From: Romanomermis culicivorax | Taxonomy: Eukaryota; Nematoda; Enoplea; Mermithida; Mermithidae | Assembly (NCBI GenBank): GCA_963922205.1 | Contig: CAWUHX010000236.1 | Coordinates: 372,001 to 436,000, forward strand | Length of the DNA stretch: 64,000 bases | Reading direction: 5' to 3' | Part shown: in pieces, positions 48,001 to 59,500 of the stretch | Layout: each line of letters opens with the position of its first letter | How positions within the stretch are numbered: the stretch's first letter is position 1 | Made by a program: the position numbers and the translations under genes | Notes under the pieces: generated by a model | What the model was told of the DNA's origin: nothing | Databases searched by the model: none | What the model saw: the letters and a program-made list of their open reading frames with translations, nothing else

Positions 48001-51000
48001 TTGCGCTTATCGGTTTACACATCGAAGTTTACACTTTGATACTTACGGTGCTAAAAAGATTTATTAGCGTAGGTAGGTGGAGGACGGGGTGGGTAAACTT
48101 GGGCGTGTTCGCTACACGTTGAAAGACTAGCTATAGCGTACGTTGCCTATACATACACGCTGTATATACCTTAAGGGTCATTTATACTTGCCATTTTCGA
48201 CTGAACAGAACGGATCCCTCCGTCCTCCAATCGCCAATAGCTTGAAACGTTGAGCCTGAAAATTCACTTTCGATCGGAAAGGATAACTGCAATTCTCTAG
48301 AAAATGACCGACAGTAACCCCCAACCGAACGGAACGAAAATTTCCTTTTCGTTCGGTAACGTTGTGTCGATTGCATTTCGTTCCGTTCCGCCGAAAAAGG
48401 CTAGTATAAATGACCCTTTACACGTCAAAAAACAGAAAAATCAGGGGTCGCTAAAGTGCATAAGTACCGATTCTTCTATTTTCATAGCTGCACGTCATAA
48501 TAACCGACGAAACGTGCCAAAATTTAGCCGATTTGTACGAAAAATGGGGCGAAAAAGGCGGAGCCGGTAATCACCCTTCGTGCACATTAAATTGTAAAAA
48601 ATTTGAAGAAAAATATCAGCAAGAAGCGGAAAAAATGGTCATCGACGAAAATTGTTTCAAAGCATTTTTTGTGAGTGTAAAGTTGCTTAAATTAATTCTT
48701 TGTCTATGTGAAGTATTATAAATAAGTTTTCGTTACATGGAGCTGCCGATTTTTGATCGAGTTGAGTTTGAAAGTTTCTAAATCATTTTCATCGGTGTAA
48801 GCTGGATTTTTGACTATAATCTGTTTTTCTTGAAATGCTTCTAAAGGATATCTAAAACTATTTCGCGTTTCCACGACTTTTTGATGAACCATAAGGCTCT
48901 AAAATTGTGAACATATCAAACGATTAATTTTTTCTTGAATTGAAAATTATAAGTAAAAGCTTTTTGTAAATGATTTTGACGACAGTACTTATTTTGTCAT
49001 TTTTAAATTTACAAGCATTTTATAAAAGAAACAGACGATAGTATCCATTAAAAGATATTAAATAATGTTTCGTTAGCAGAAAGAGTCCTTTCTAGAAAAA
49101 ACCTACTGTTGAACGCCATGATTCATCAGTGTTTTGTCTAAATATGATTTTCAAAGTTAATTGTACCCTATTAAGCGTGATTTTAGTGTTAATTGCCTAG
49201 GCAAGATGATTCAGATGATACATTTGGCAAGCTCCAATAGCGCTTTTGACTGACTTATTGATTTCAATATTTCTGGTGTAATGCTATTTGTCCATGATTC
49301 AGATGCATGATTCGAGAAAACTGATCGTCGAATTGATCAAAAGTGAAAATGACGAAGATCAAGAAGAAGAAGAAATAGAAGAAGAGGAAGAAGATAGTGT
49401 AAACGAAGAAGAGCCGAGCTCGATTCAGGAAAAAGAAGAAAGTTTAACGCAAAAATGGGCGTCTAAATCTGAATACGCTCGACAATTTCTGGAATTTTAC
49501 AAAAACTACGACTACGCCGAAACGGAAAAATTGGATCAAATTATAGAACAACTAATTCTGAAACCGGTTTTTATGTGCAGGTAATCAATTTTTGGAGAAT
49601 ATGATTTACACAATCGGTTCTCGCCTGTTTAAACTGCCATGCTTCTAACAGGAATAGCCTTAAAATTCGTTCTAAACCTTCGTTAGAACCTCTGACGTCA
49701 CGTTTTTCGTCGTCAGCGACGCCGTCGTCGTCATCGCAAAACTTTACACCGGAGTCGAAAAAATTTAAAAATTTCCTGAAAATTACGTACGTTGTCCGCC
49801 CCAACGAATTACTGTATAGAAACGAGGCCTTGAAGAAAGCTCAGAAAGTGAGTATTATGACACACTTTCTGAGCAAATTTAGCTTTCTTATGTATAGTGT
49901 TTTTTCAAATGCTTGTAATCCAAAAATGCTGAAAGTAAGTACGCATGCAGAATTTCGTGCAGAAATAATATTCCTGTTGACTGTATGTTAGAAATCGATT
50001 AACCGGTAGCGGTAAACTGACTAAACGCTCAACTAAACTCCATGACTCGTTCGAAAATAATTTCCCGCCAGTGCGAGAAATGTCCAATTAGCACGGTTAA
50101 AAGAATATTCGCTCTGCGCAGAAAAAGCTAAGCGACCAGCGATGCGCCGGATTTTGAGATTTCAACTTTCCAAAGCACACCAATTGTATCACGATCTTGA
50201 CTCCCAATTTTTTCATTAAATGGAAACCGTGTGTAAACATTTTTATCATTTTCAACTTTTTTTCTAACAAATAGCCTTTAATTCAATTGCCGCGTTTTTG
50301 CCGTGATACAGTACAGTGTGCGCACGCGCGGTAATTAAGACAAGCAATGTATACTTTATTTCATCTTTTTTTCGGTTACAAGCATTTCAGAAAAAAACAG
50401 ATTATAGAGATTGCGATAAGTAAAAAATTAACCCCACCTGAAAATCACTTATTTTGTGTAACTTGATGCGTTAGAAACGAAAATGATATTCATTTTGTCT
50501 GAAAGTCAAAAGTAGCCCTCTAAAGCAGTACATGAAGTCCCGAAATTTTTTGTAGGTATCGTGAACTGTCCACTGCATAGGGAAACTTTCAGTCCTTATG
50601 AGTTTTAGCAGTAGATAGAGTCATTTCTGCGCAAAATAATCAGATTTTTCACCCCTTTTACAGTCTTATTTTTTACATTTAAAAACTTCCTGTAAAGTGT
50701 AACATTCAGAACGGGGAAAACATTTTTATACCAAATTTTAAAGCATCGTATTTTGCATCTAGTAAAAGTTTAAAAAAAATCTAGTAAAACCATAAAGTTG
50801 CTTCATGCCTGGGCCGATACATTTTAAGTCTCGTAAATGACGAAAAAATGCGAGAATTCCCAAATTTAGGGTACTGTAGGTATACGAATTCTATTTTTGT
50901 GCAAGATAAGAATCATCTTAATATTCAGCATACGAAACTTGCTCAAATTTCTCATTTTTGAAATTTATATAACATTGATTTTCCCACAATAGAGGTTGCA

Positions 51001-51987
51001 ATTGTCAGAAAATTCAATTATAAGATATTATTCAAACTATAAGTCCTGCGACCCCCTAGCAGTACATGAATTTCAGTAATTTTTTGTCAGCAGGTAGAAG
51101 ATATTGTAAACAATATATTGTATAGAGAAATTTTTGATGCTTCTGAGCTTTAGCAGTAGTGTTGACTTTCGTAAAAAAATTGAAATTTTTGATCTCAAAA
51201 TTTTGTTTTTCGAGCACCATTGTACTCTTAATACGCACTTTACACTAATAAATCATACATTAAATTGTAGGCCATTCATTCGCCCAATATGGGGTAAATT
51301 TATAGAACGTGATGTGTGACGCTACTAAACCTTCAAAAATTGAAAGAAGTGTATGCCAAAAATCTAAAACATCGAGAATTATCAATTTTTGTCTTATTTT
51401 AGCTATGCGAGTTTTGACTTTGAGACGAATTTTCGTTCCTAACGCATCAAGTTACACCAAATAAGTGATTTTCGGGTGGGTATAATTTTTTACTTATCAC
51501 AAGAAAGTTAATTGCTATCAGGAATCGTGCTTAAGTGCTAAACTTTTTTCGAGTTGGGAATGATTGTTTTTCATTTTTTGTAAATTTTCGTTAATTTTTC
51601 ACAGTTTCAATCTGTGATTAAAGATTGAAAATTTTCTTAATTAACAATGATTGTTTTCGATGTTTGTAAAATAGGCCATAAAATGGGTGAGACCTCTCTT
51701 AAAAATTTACACGTTGGTCTTTTGTGTGAGGTTAACATTTTTAGAGCAAAATTAAATGCGCCGATATGAAAAATCGTCGGTTTTCCACTTGGCACGAACG
51801 CTGGACGTTGGCCAACGTAAGCATGGACCAGGCTCGGTTGACCGGCGATTGGTTTATGGGCCGGGACAACGACATCTCGGCTGGCCCTGAGCCATCGGGC
51901 TCTTCATGGATCCAACGGGTCAGCGAACCGTGTCCTTGGCGGCCACCCATTTTCGCTGTCAATCGTTACTTGTTCCAAAGTCGATAA
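30047..51987 (+). CDS. SIN3: SIN3 histone deacetylase complex scaffold
   Basis: The paired amphipathic helix corepressor that scaffolds class I HDAC complexes. 24 exons with matching phases: 30047-30438, 30500-30712, 39438-39618, 39672-39842, 39899-39985, 40039-40200, 40806-41000, 41228-41320, 41380-41498, 41551-41810, 42204-42301, 42359-42478, 42542-42699, 42876-42956, 43594-43777, 43859-43997, 44063-44173, 45367-45683, 47106-47298, 47530-47699, 48488-48670, 49303-49580, 49652-49847, 51745-51987; about 1447 aa. The N-terminus is Ala/Gln-rich. PAH1 spans exons 2-3 ([32 protein letters not shown]), PAH2 exons 4-6 ([20 protein letters not shown]), PAH3 exons 8-10. The HDAC-interaction domain covers exons 11-15 ([35 protein letters not shown] counterpart). 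The Sin3 C-terminal domain runs from [12 protein letters not shown] to the end. Exon 18 adds an Asp-run and Ala/Ser-rich insert. Intron 2 is 8.7 kb of nested transposons. Confidence 0.94.
31647..32428. mobile_element. hAT-like element in SIN3 intron 2
   Basis: The left CTGGTTTTTTCCTAAAAATT and right AAACCAAAAAAGCCTG ends are imperfect inverted repeats. Flanks GTTCAGAG (31639-31646) and GTTCAGTG (32429-32436) agree at 7 of 8. Both ends carry GGCGCCTAAAATTT words as subterminal repeats. 782 bp, non-coding. Confidence 0.6.
32437..34596 (+). other. SIN3 intron 2, segment without recognised gene
   Basis: AT-rich intron sequence. It holds a repeat shared with 17725-17815 (at 33262-33352) and a TAGCG/CGCTAATG word cluster (33682-33760) like those in several hAT-like elements here. 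No conserved protein was seen. Confidence 0.5.
34597..34986 (+). mobile_element. 390-bp TIR repeat, copy A
   Basis: It begins CATACATGTAATTGGGGG and ends TACATGTATG, related to the G-run MITE termini. The interior contains ACCATATGGCTAGCCATTGG and a GGCGCTTCGCGCC palindrome. A second copy lies inverted at 44740-45120. The flanks give no convincing duplication. Confidence 0.6.
35509..35706 (+). mobile_element. G-run MITE, copy 5
   Basis: 198 bp, CATACCTGTA to TACAGGTATG, exact 8-bp duplication ACCGTGAT at 35501-35508 and 35707-35714. Nested in hAT-like element A. Confidence 0.92.
36078..36562. mobile_element. Short TIR element (CAGGGTTTTTTGCACG ends)
   Basis: CAGGGTTTTTTGCACGGTGC on the left pairs with CGTGCTAAAAAACCTG on the right, and GCTAATGA words recur near both ends. 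The flanks do not match. Three copies of a GCAGTGAATAGTATATGA-like word follow at about 36560-36615. Nested in element A. Confidence 0.55.
36696..38306. mobile_element. hAT-like element B nested in element A
   Basis: TAGAGCTTCATAC on the left and TGTGAAGCTCTA on the right, with an exact 8-bp duplication CTTCTCAG (36688-36695, 38307-38314). GTACCCGGGTACCCG palindromes fill the subterminal 80 bp on both sides. A third element lies inside. No transposase was recognised. Confidence 0.82.
37068..38166. mobile_element. hAT-like element C nested in element B
   Basis: CAGGGTTTTTTTTGACC on the left and GGCTAAAAAAAACT on the right are inverted ends. ACAAGCCA/TGGCTTGT words cluster subterminally. GCATACCT before and GCATACACCT just after suggest an aged duplication. 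This is the third nesting level in SIN3 intron 2. Confidence 0.65.
38463..39437 (+). other. End of SIN3 intron 2
   Basis: AT-rich intron sequence up to the PAH1 exon acceptor. A TTAGTGCCATGCGCTAAC cluster at 39085-39145 resembles hAT-like subterminal words elsewhere. Nothing else was recognised. Confidence 0.5.
40201..40805 (+). other. SIN3 intron 6 with three TAGCTCC..ATGACG repeats
   Basis: The word TATAGCTCCGTCCGCATTAT or a close variant occurs near 40257, 40421 and 40735, each followed by TGAC. The function is unknown. Confidence 0.45.
44740..45120 (-). mobile_element. 390-bp TIR repeat, copy B (inverted)
   Basis: Its reverse complement matches 34597-34986 over most of its length: ATGTAATTAGGGGGAAG, the ATATGGCTGGCCGTTGG segment and the GGCGCATCGCGCC palindrome. 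It lies in SIN3 intron 17. Confidence 0.65.
45684..47105 (+). other. SIN3 intron 18, low-complexity repeats
   Basis: GTGGGGAAAAAAACCAACAT-like words repeat at 46440-46680, and the complementary ATGGTTTTTTCTCCC appears near 46810, so it may be a decayed inverted-repeat element. No gene was seen. Confidence 0.4.
48174..48417. mobile_element. PIF/Harbinger-like MITE in SIN3 intron 20
   Basis: AGGGTCATTTATACTTGCC on the left pairs with GGCTAGTATAAATGACCCT, with TTA at 48171-48173 and 48418-48420. Same family as 17860-18065, including the TCACTTTCGATCGGAAAGG interior. It ends 70 nt before exon 21. Confidence 0.85.
48808..49036. mobile_element. Short TIR element with ACTATAATCTGTTT ends, copy 2
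   Basis: GACTATAATCTGTTTTTCTT and AAATGCTTCTAAAG on the left match copy 1 (27729-27983); the right end has AAGCATTTTATAAAAGAAAC. It lies in SIN3 intron 21. Confidence 0.55.
50411..51502. mobile_element. Short relative of the large inverted-repeat element, in SIN3 intron 23
   Basis: TTGCGATAAGTAAAAAATTA and the CACCTGAAAATCACTTATTT segment on the left recur inverted at about 51430-51502. The interior resembles the arms of the 23062-29032 element (AGTACATGAA, GTTTTAGCAGTAGAT, ATTCAGCATACGAAACTTG) but lacks the central gene. Confidence 0.65.
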
Positions 51988-52089
51988 TTGTTTCGCGAGC
52001 TAAAAATCAGCGTTATTTCAAACTTAAATATTTTGATGTGAAGCGAAATTTTGTAGTGTAAAGTGTTATATTGTATAATTATTTTTATT

Positions 52090-52095
52090 AATAAA
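52090..52095 (+). promoter_or_regulatory. Possible SIN3 poly(A) signal
   Basis: AATAAA 103 nt after the SIN3 stop codon, the first one downstream. Confidence 0.4.
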
Positions 52096-52248
52096 AGTGA
52101 AAAATCAGCCATAAAGGAACAAATCTTGTTTTTATATTTAAAACTTTTGAAACATTTTCTGTCGCGTTCAAACATTCAGTTTGGTTTGAAAACTTTCCGC
52201 AGGATTCTCATTCTAGTTGGCTCCTATCAGCGGAGTGACCTCGGGGCG

Positions 52249-53125
52249 CCGTTGCATGAAACGTACAATTTACAAGTGAGAAAAGCTGCCAGTCATGCAA
52301 GTTGGCGTTGCATATAAATTTTTTGTCCACGTGCAAAAAGTTACTAGTCCAGAGTCAATTTTACGAGTCATGCAAGTATGTTACAATTGTAGGACTTGTA
52401 ATTTACAAGTGTAGTTTTTCGAGGTTACAAGCTCTACAAGTATAAATTGCAAGCATTTTTTATTAATGCATTTTTATACAACGATTTTACATGTTGTACG
52501 AGCATATTACAAGTGTACGGAAAACCCCGTTGCATAAATTTTTTTCACAGTTATTCACTTGCAACATACAATCTTGTAGCAATCAAAATTAATTTAAGTA
52601 CCAAATACTCGTCGTCGACGTGTATTGTTATTTTCTTCTATGAAATCGTCTTCAGAGTCGCTACCTTCAGTAAAAATATCCATAATAGCCCAAATATGGA
52701 AAACCATACATCATGCACGGAAGAAAATTTTTTTGGGGAGGGCCAAATACCAGCAATGTTCCTGTGCAAAGTATAGGGCGAATTTTTCGCTGGGAGGTGC
52801 ACTTCCCAAATCCACCCACCCTCGTTCATGTATGTGAAAAACACTTGTAGGACTTGTGATTGATTTTTTAATGTACATTTTATTAAGAGTTAAAGATTAC
52901 AACGAATTAATGCATAAAAATGACGTGTTAAAATGTTTAACTACACCTGTAACTGACTTGTAGCTAGAAATAGTTTTATGCAACACTGCGCTTGTAAAGT
53001 TTCTCTTGTAGGACTTTTAATTGTTACGTGCAACACCAGCTTGTAAATTACAGTTGTAGCACTTATAAAAATTTTATTTTGTAGGACTTGTATTTGTAGC
53101 AACTTGCAACTTTTATCCAACGGAA
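52249..53125. repeat. Repeat region with TTGTAGGACTTGTAA words and weak inverted ends
   Basis: CCGTTGCATGAAACGTACAA at the left resembles the inverted right end TTGCAACTTTTATCCAACGG. TTGTAGGACTTGTAA-like and TTACAAG words recur many times near both sides. It could be a decayed TIR element; no duplication was found. Confidence 0.4.
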
Positions 53126-53642
53126 TTCGCAAGTAATTTTTGGCTTGTGTTGTAGTGTGTTTCCACCAATTTTGCCATACATTTGTATTTTTGTCGATTT
53201 TCGTAAGAGGCCCGCAGGAATAAAGTGGAGTGAGTGACGCCGACCATCGAGAGTCATCTTACTGTAGTGCTTCGTGTTATTAATATTGTTGTATTTCACG
53301 CTTACTCGTCCGCCTCCCAGTGCGCTCAGCCTTTTATGCTTTTCTACTAGCACTTGGGAGTGATTGTAGCCTCGCCCATTACATTTTGTATTAGTAAGTA
53401 TATTTTGTGCTAGGTAAAAAATCGGAGAGAACTCTCCCTATTCTTTCTTTACTGATTTGGGGAGACGGACTAAGGAAACAATCTTTCCTCATTCTGTGGG
53501 TTAATTAATTGTTGGGTATAAGTACGTTAATTAAGTTTTAATCAGGTAAGCGTGGGTGCTAGAAATACGTGCATTAAGAATGAATCCTGGAATCCCACTC
53601 CTGCCCTTTCTCTCAAAAACCCGGACCATTTGAATATACAAC

Positions 53643-53652
53643 ATTGGTGACC
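53643..53652 (+). other. Possible primer-binding site of the Ty3/gypsy element
   Basis: TTGGTGACCA follows ...TACAACA. Many invertebrate Ty3/gypsy elements have TTGGTGAC immediately after the 5' LTR. If correct, the LTR ends at 53642 and the leader to gag is about 140 nt. I could not delimit the LTR or find its downstream partner. Confidence 0.3.
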
Positions 53653-53780
53653 ATTTGGATTGCACACTTCCTTTCGATGAGGTTGGGCTGCATCCAAATA
53701 CAGTTTCCAATTCCAAAAACTGACCATGCCATCACTGCGCTTGAGGTTACAAACAAGATTTTTATACCTTTCATACAAAG

Positions 53781-55950
53781 ATGCCAAAAGTAAGTCATAC
53801 GCCGCCTGACCATACATGTCTCCTGTCCCGATCAAGCTCGCCAAACGCAGCCATGGCCGCGTGCCACACTTTGAATTTTGACCAAACAATGCCACCGCCG
53901 GCTACAAATCTTACGCAATCAACAGCGCTACCCGCAGTAAGTCTCCCGCCTCCTAACCCACATTTATCTATTTTCAGTAACTCCGCCTTAGATGGGACTA
54001 CTCGAGCACAGCTACCACCCATTCCTGCCGCGTCCGCACTGACCAATTCACTCCCGCTGCCACCTTTAAGTCAAAATTCAACTACTGCCACTGCCATATG
54101 TGCTAGCGCATCAGCCGTATTTCAGATACCGCCGCCCAGCACCGCCGCGCATGCCAATAACGATACCGTTGTCGCCCATGCCAATTCTTCAGACTCCTTC
54201 ATAAATATTGATCCGCCGCAGGCACCAGCCGCTGCCCGAGCATCTGTAACCAATCACCGCAGCAGTTTAGCAAGGGCAAATGCAAACAAAGTCCACAATT
54301 TTTGAATTGAAGCACACCATGCCCTCGAGCAACTCAGTACCGCCGCCGCATGAATCACCAATAACGTACCAACAGTCCAAACAATTGACCAAATTATTGG
54401 GGCCATTTCCGATCAATTTCAAGCTCAACAACTATGCCTCCAATGCCAAATTCAAGAACAAGTTCAATCTACAAACATGCGCTTCGCCGCCCTGGCCGAA
54501 CAAATGCAACAATCTATTTCTACAACCACCGCCCCAGCTGTAGCACCCGATCCACCTACGCCAAGACCACCCCCAGTGACCTCACGGTTTCAAAGAGAGG
54601 AGCCGCACAATATTTATATCCCAAATGATACCCTCCATGAAACTGAACTGGCTCTAGTTTTTGGTCGACCACCAGCACACATTAAATCAAAGGCACCATC
54701 AACCCATACCCAGTACAATCAAGAATTTTCCCATACCACCCATGGCCAAGACGAAATTTCCCGTCCCAGGCCTCAGCAACACCCACCGCCTGCGGTCAAC
54801 CACTTTGGATTCTTGGACTTACCCACCTGAAGATTATTATGATCACCCGCAACCTCAGTACGACTTGCCCCGCACATCCCATCGCGAACAAGACAGCCGA
54901 ATCAAAACAATTGTCCACAGTATGCATCCGCTTGCAATCGATGGATCTGCAACTAACAAACGCCTCCTCTGTTTCTTCATCCATCTTGAAAATGAATTTG
55001 GATATGATGCTTCCAATCATGTAAAGATGAACGCACTTCGCCGCCTAACTCACGACACCCTGAGCGATATGATTCAAGATATGACACGGTACAAAGATGC
55101 AAATAATTTCTTGATGTTCCAATTGGCCCCCGATTGCAATCAAATGACCCTCAAGCGTGACTCCTGGAGCTGGAGAAGAACCTGCCATGTTTTTGAGTAA
55201 GGTAATGACATATGTGCAATTGTTATATCAAGATGAGGATCAAACTTTCCAGCACAAACAATTAATTGACACGTTTTTGACTAAAATGCCTGTTTTCTAT
55301 CAATTGACTATCGGAGAGCGAGCAAAAAGTTTCACAAATGTCCAACAATTGGCCAATGCCATCCCCAAAGCCCGCAGCATCCTTAATGCCACCAAGGCTG
55401 AAATCGGAACCATCGACCACACCATCCTTGTGAATTAGGCCGAGCAAGAAACGCCTGCACCACAGTTGCTGCAACCTTTCAACCCCCGTTTTGATCACCG
55501 CCGTAGCATTGATCGCTCACAGGACTGCTAACCCGACTGCACACTTTCCAATGATTGCAGATCGCAAAATCCGATGTTGGTGCCCAATAAATTTGTTTCT
55601 TTTAAACTGCCGCAGTCTGACCCGCCACCACAACTGCAACTGTGAACAGAGATGCTGCTGGAACAATTGATCCAATGATGGGACCGGGACTGCGAAGAAC
55701 GCCATTCACAGCAACGCCCCGAGGAACACCAATTCAATGTGTGTCAACAAATTCCCAGCTATCAATCCCAACCACGAGATAGTTACAACACCCCCTTTGA
55801 TCAATCAGCAAGCCACGACCGACTGCGCCCTACACAGTATCAATCGACAGGCCTATGGTGTGATGCTCACAAATCCCGCACACACAACACTGAAGATTGT
55901 GTTTGGCTCAAACAGCAAAATGCTCAATGAAATAACTGCCAGGATTTAGG
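53781..55950 (+). pseudogene. Ty3/gypsy gag pseudogene
   Basis: A Pro/Ala-rich N-terminal frame (53781-54305) continues in other frames (54477-54830, 54661-55200, 55157-55438), showing several frameshifts. A capsid-like helical segment lies around 54900-55430 ([38 protein letters not shown]). A knuckle-like motif [21 protein letters not shown] follows at about 55855-55920. GC content is higher than in the host genes. It cannot make an intact Gag. Confidence 0.75.
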
Positions 55951-56539
55951 CCGCCAATCTCATGCTGCCCAACTGCCGTCGAACGACTTTGGAACCAACT
56001 CTAACGACTTCCCCAGCCAGTGCGACTGGAGACCACGCCGTGGAGCACTGCCTCAAAGAGGTTCAAACCATCCCCACGGCTCATGGAGCTATTTTCAAGA
56101 AGGTAATCCATTTCCTTGCCCAAATGATCTTGTTCAGAATACCTACGCCATCTATCCGAATGCAAATTTTACATGGCTGTGGGAGCAACACATTCATTAT
56201 AACAATGGGCCGACCCCATACGTATCCACACCTACGGATTCTTCTCCCGCCAGTTTGCAATCTTCAGAACTTCCGCTGGCGCTACCGGCTTTGCCGTAAA
56301 CCTCAAGAGTTTCTGCAACCAACTCGGACGCATGTGCAATCAGTCAGTCTACTTCGGCCACCAACATGGTCATTCCTTCTAAAGAGATAGCTTCCGCCAC
56401 ACCAATCATCAGCCCAGGAATCGCCTGTTGGTCATGCTTCCCAGGACCCTTGCCATATTTGCTTGTCCATCTGTCAAATTGATAATTTAAGGCCATCAAT
56501 CAAGACATTCATCCGCAAATATGCTTCCACAAGAGCTTT

Positions 56540-59500
56540 TCAAATGCCCATCAAACTCGGCGCCATCAAGCCCACGCACTGATCGATACTGGGGCCCAAT
56601 TCTCCGTATTATCATCCTAGTTAAACGCAAGTTCGACAAGCAATCACTTCAGCTCCCGATATGTGGCAAAATCAAAGTCGCCGTTAAGGCCCATGGCCCA
56701 GTTGTCATCACCATGGAATCCGCATTTGGCGAACATATGATCAAATGCCATCATTAAGGCCCATGGCCCAGTTGTCATCACCACAGAATCCGCATTTGGC
56801 GAACATATGATCAAATGTGTAATTCTCAACAATGATAATAATAATCAATGCATCATTGGTACCGACTTCCTCCCACATCCCAATATTCATGCGATTCTCA
56901 ATTTCAAAGATAATTATATCAAAATCCAGAATGTCAAGCTACCGCTCAAAGTAATCGCATCAGTCCACCCACACATGGAATTATTTCTCAATGCGGCAAA
57001 CGATAACATCCTCGAAGAAAATCCCGAAACAGAGAGTAAGTTTTTATGATGATAAATCAGATACTTTCAGCCAAACTGAAGAAATCGAAGCCGAACAAGC
57101 AGTAGGATACCCACACCCTAGTCCACACCAACTGCCCTCCCGGCAGCTGGAAGTTACGGAACTGGCCAAACCTATTTTTCTCGTCCCTCAAGTTTCTGTT
57201 TCCATTTCGCCCCATTGTCAGCAATGGATGACCAGCACCATTTTTCCTACAATGACTGCTACAATTCCCGACGTAATTGTCCAACCTTTACCCACCAATA
57301 ACGTGGCTGCGGAACTCCCAATTGAAACTGCAATCCTCAATGTTACCAATGGTATATGTCTGCTGCTATTTGTCAACAACATGCCAAACAGCATCAAGCT
57401 CTGCCCAAACCAGCTTATCACAGTGGCAAACACGTGCTTGGACATGCTGAATCTCTCATCGATTGTCAAGTTGCCACCACTGCCGCCGACCGTGAACCAC
57501 GAACCGGCCGCACTGGATAAATCGTTCCCATGCCACATCGACCAACAAAATTGGATTCCCCTTTGGACAAGATGACCGCTAAAACCTACATTACATCCGC
57601 ACAAAATTCGAAGGCCCTCTGCATGCTACGCCAAAACCACAATGTTTTTAGCCTCCCCGGTGACAAACCAACATTCACAAACAAATTGACCATCAGCATT
57701 GACATCCGCACCATGAAGCCAGTATCCCGTCACTATTACCGCACCGCAATGGAGCAAAGATCCATCATTCGTCGCCATATCTAAGAAATGCTTGACAACC
57801 ATTTTATCAAACAATCCCGCTTGCCTTGGGCCGCGCCCCTATTCCTTGTCAAGAAAAAAGATGGTTCATGGCGCCCCATTGTCGATTACCACAGAATCAA
57901 TGAAGTTATGCCCAGCGACAAATTTCCGATCCCCTGCATCGACGACTACTTGGAGGTTATGGGACAAGCAAAATTTTTCACCACGGTTGATCTCAAAGCT
58001 GGCTACTGGTGGGTACCTCTCGACAACAATTCCCCTGACAAAACAACCTTCATCTGCCAAGAAGGTTTGTTTCGATTCAAAGTTTTGCTGTTCAGTTTGA
58101 AGAACGCGCCTGCCAAATTTCAACATTTAATAGAAAGAATTCTCCATCTGTATATTTGGAAAATTTGCCTCCTTTATATCGACAATATTATTGTTTTTTC
58201 GAATTCATTTGAAGAACATTTGGAGCATTTGCAAATTATCTTCGACGTCCTCTGCGCTGCCAATCTTATGCTCTGCCCCGATAAATGCCAATTCTTGCTG
58301 CCGCAAGTCAAATTTTTGGGACATGAAGGAATCACCACTGATTCGGACAAAGTCAAGGCCATCGAGAAGTACCAGTTCCCAACAACCAAGAAAGGTATGC
58401 AAAGTTTTTTAGGTCTAGTCCAATGGTGCAAGTGATTTATCCCAAAATTGGCGACCCTGTCCAGTCCATTGTACGGACTCCTGCGAAAAGATGCCCAATT
58501 CATTGCCACCGAAGAACACAAAGCGGCCTTCGAAGGTATCAAGAATGCTTTAACATCCTCACCTTTCCTGTGATACCCAGTGTATGAGGGTAAAGCTCAA
58601 TTCATCATAGAAGCTGACGCCAGTAGGACTGCAATCGGAGCAATTTTGTATCAGGAAAACGGCAATGATCAATAGGTCATCGCCTACAACAGCCGCATGC
58701 TCACCGACGCCGAAACCGGATACCGTACAACAAAGCGCGAATGCCTTGCTATTGTTTATGGATTTCAAATGTATCGTCACTACATCTATGGCCAAAAGGT
58801 TATCATTCGCACCGACCACAAGCCACTTGAATGGCTCAAAGATGAAAAGCACCACAATTTGTGACTCCAATGTTTCGCTATTAATCTTCAAGATTACAAT
58901 TACAAAGTTGAATACGTCAAAGGCAAAGACAATGCTTGCACCAATTTTGTATCCAGAAAAGATGACCGCGAGAAACCACTGATTCCAAACACTGAAGACT
59001 TGGCTGCCCAGATTTTCCATACCAATTTTCGCCCTGCTGGTGCATTATCGGACACGGACCTTATGATATCCGATATACTCCCAGTAATGGCCTCTCCGCC
59101 CGAAGAAATCGATGCCGATGCCAATGCTGTCACCTGTGCAATGACCAAGAAACCCATCAGTCAACTCACACTGTCCAATCACATGCAGTTGGCCGCCAAC
59201 TAAGCACTGCCTCCGGTTGAAGCCATAACCATCGCCTCCTATGAAGAAATCAAACAAGCACAAGCTGCCCACCCCACCATCACCAAAATTGTTGCCTCCT
59301 TCCAAATCACTAATGCCACAAAGCACCCTCCCATTTTCTTTACCAAAGACGGACTTTTGTATCACCAAGTAAAAGACAACCAACAATTAGTTGTTTCGTC
59401 ATCCATGATTGATCAAATACTTCACCAGTTCCATGGCGCCAAAATTCTGAACCACCAAAGATCTAACCGTACACTAGCAGCCATTAAAGCGCATTTTTGG

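Noticed and set aside
53542-53895. 117-residue minus-strand frame opposite the gypsy leader and gag start
   Set aside because: It overlaps the probable LTR end, primer-binding site and gag start on the plus strand; no recognised motif.
57057-59386. Long minus-strand frames opposite pol
   Set aside because: Shadows of the gypsy reading frame; the plus strand carries the RT, RNase H and integrase motifs.
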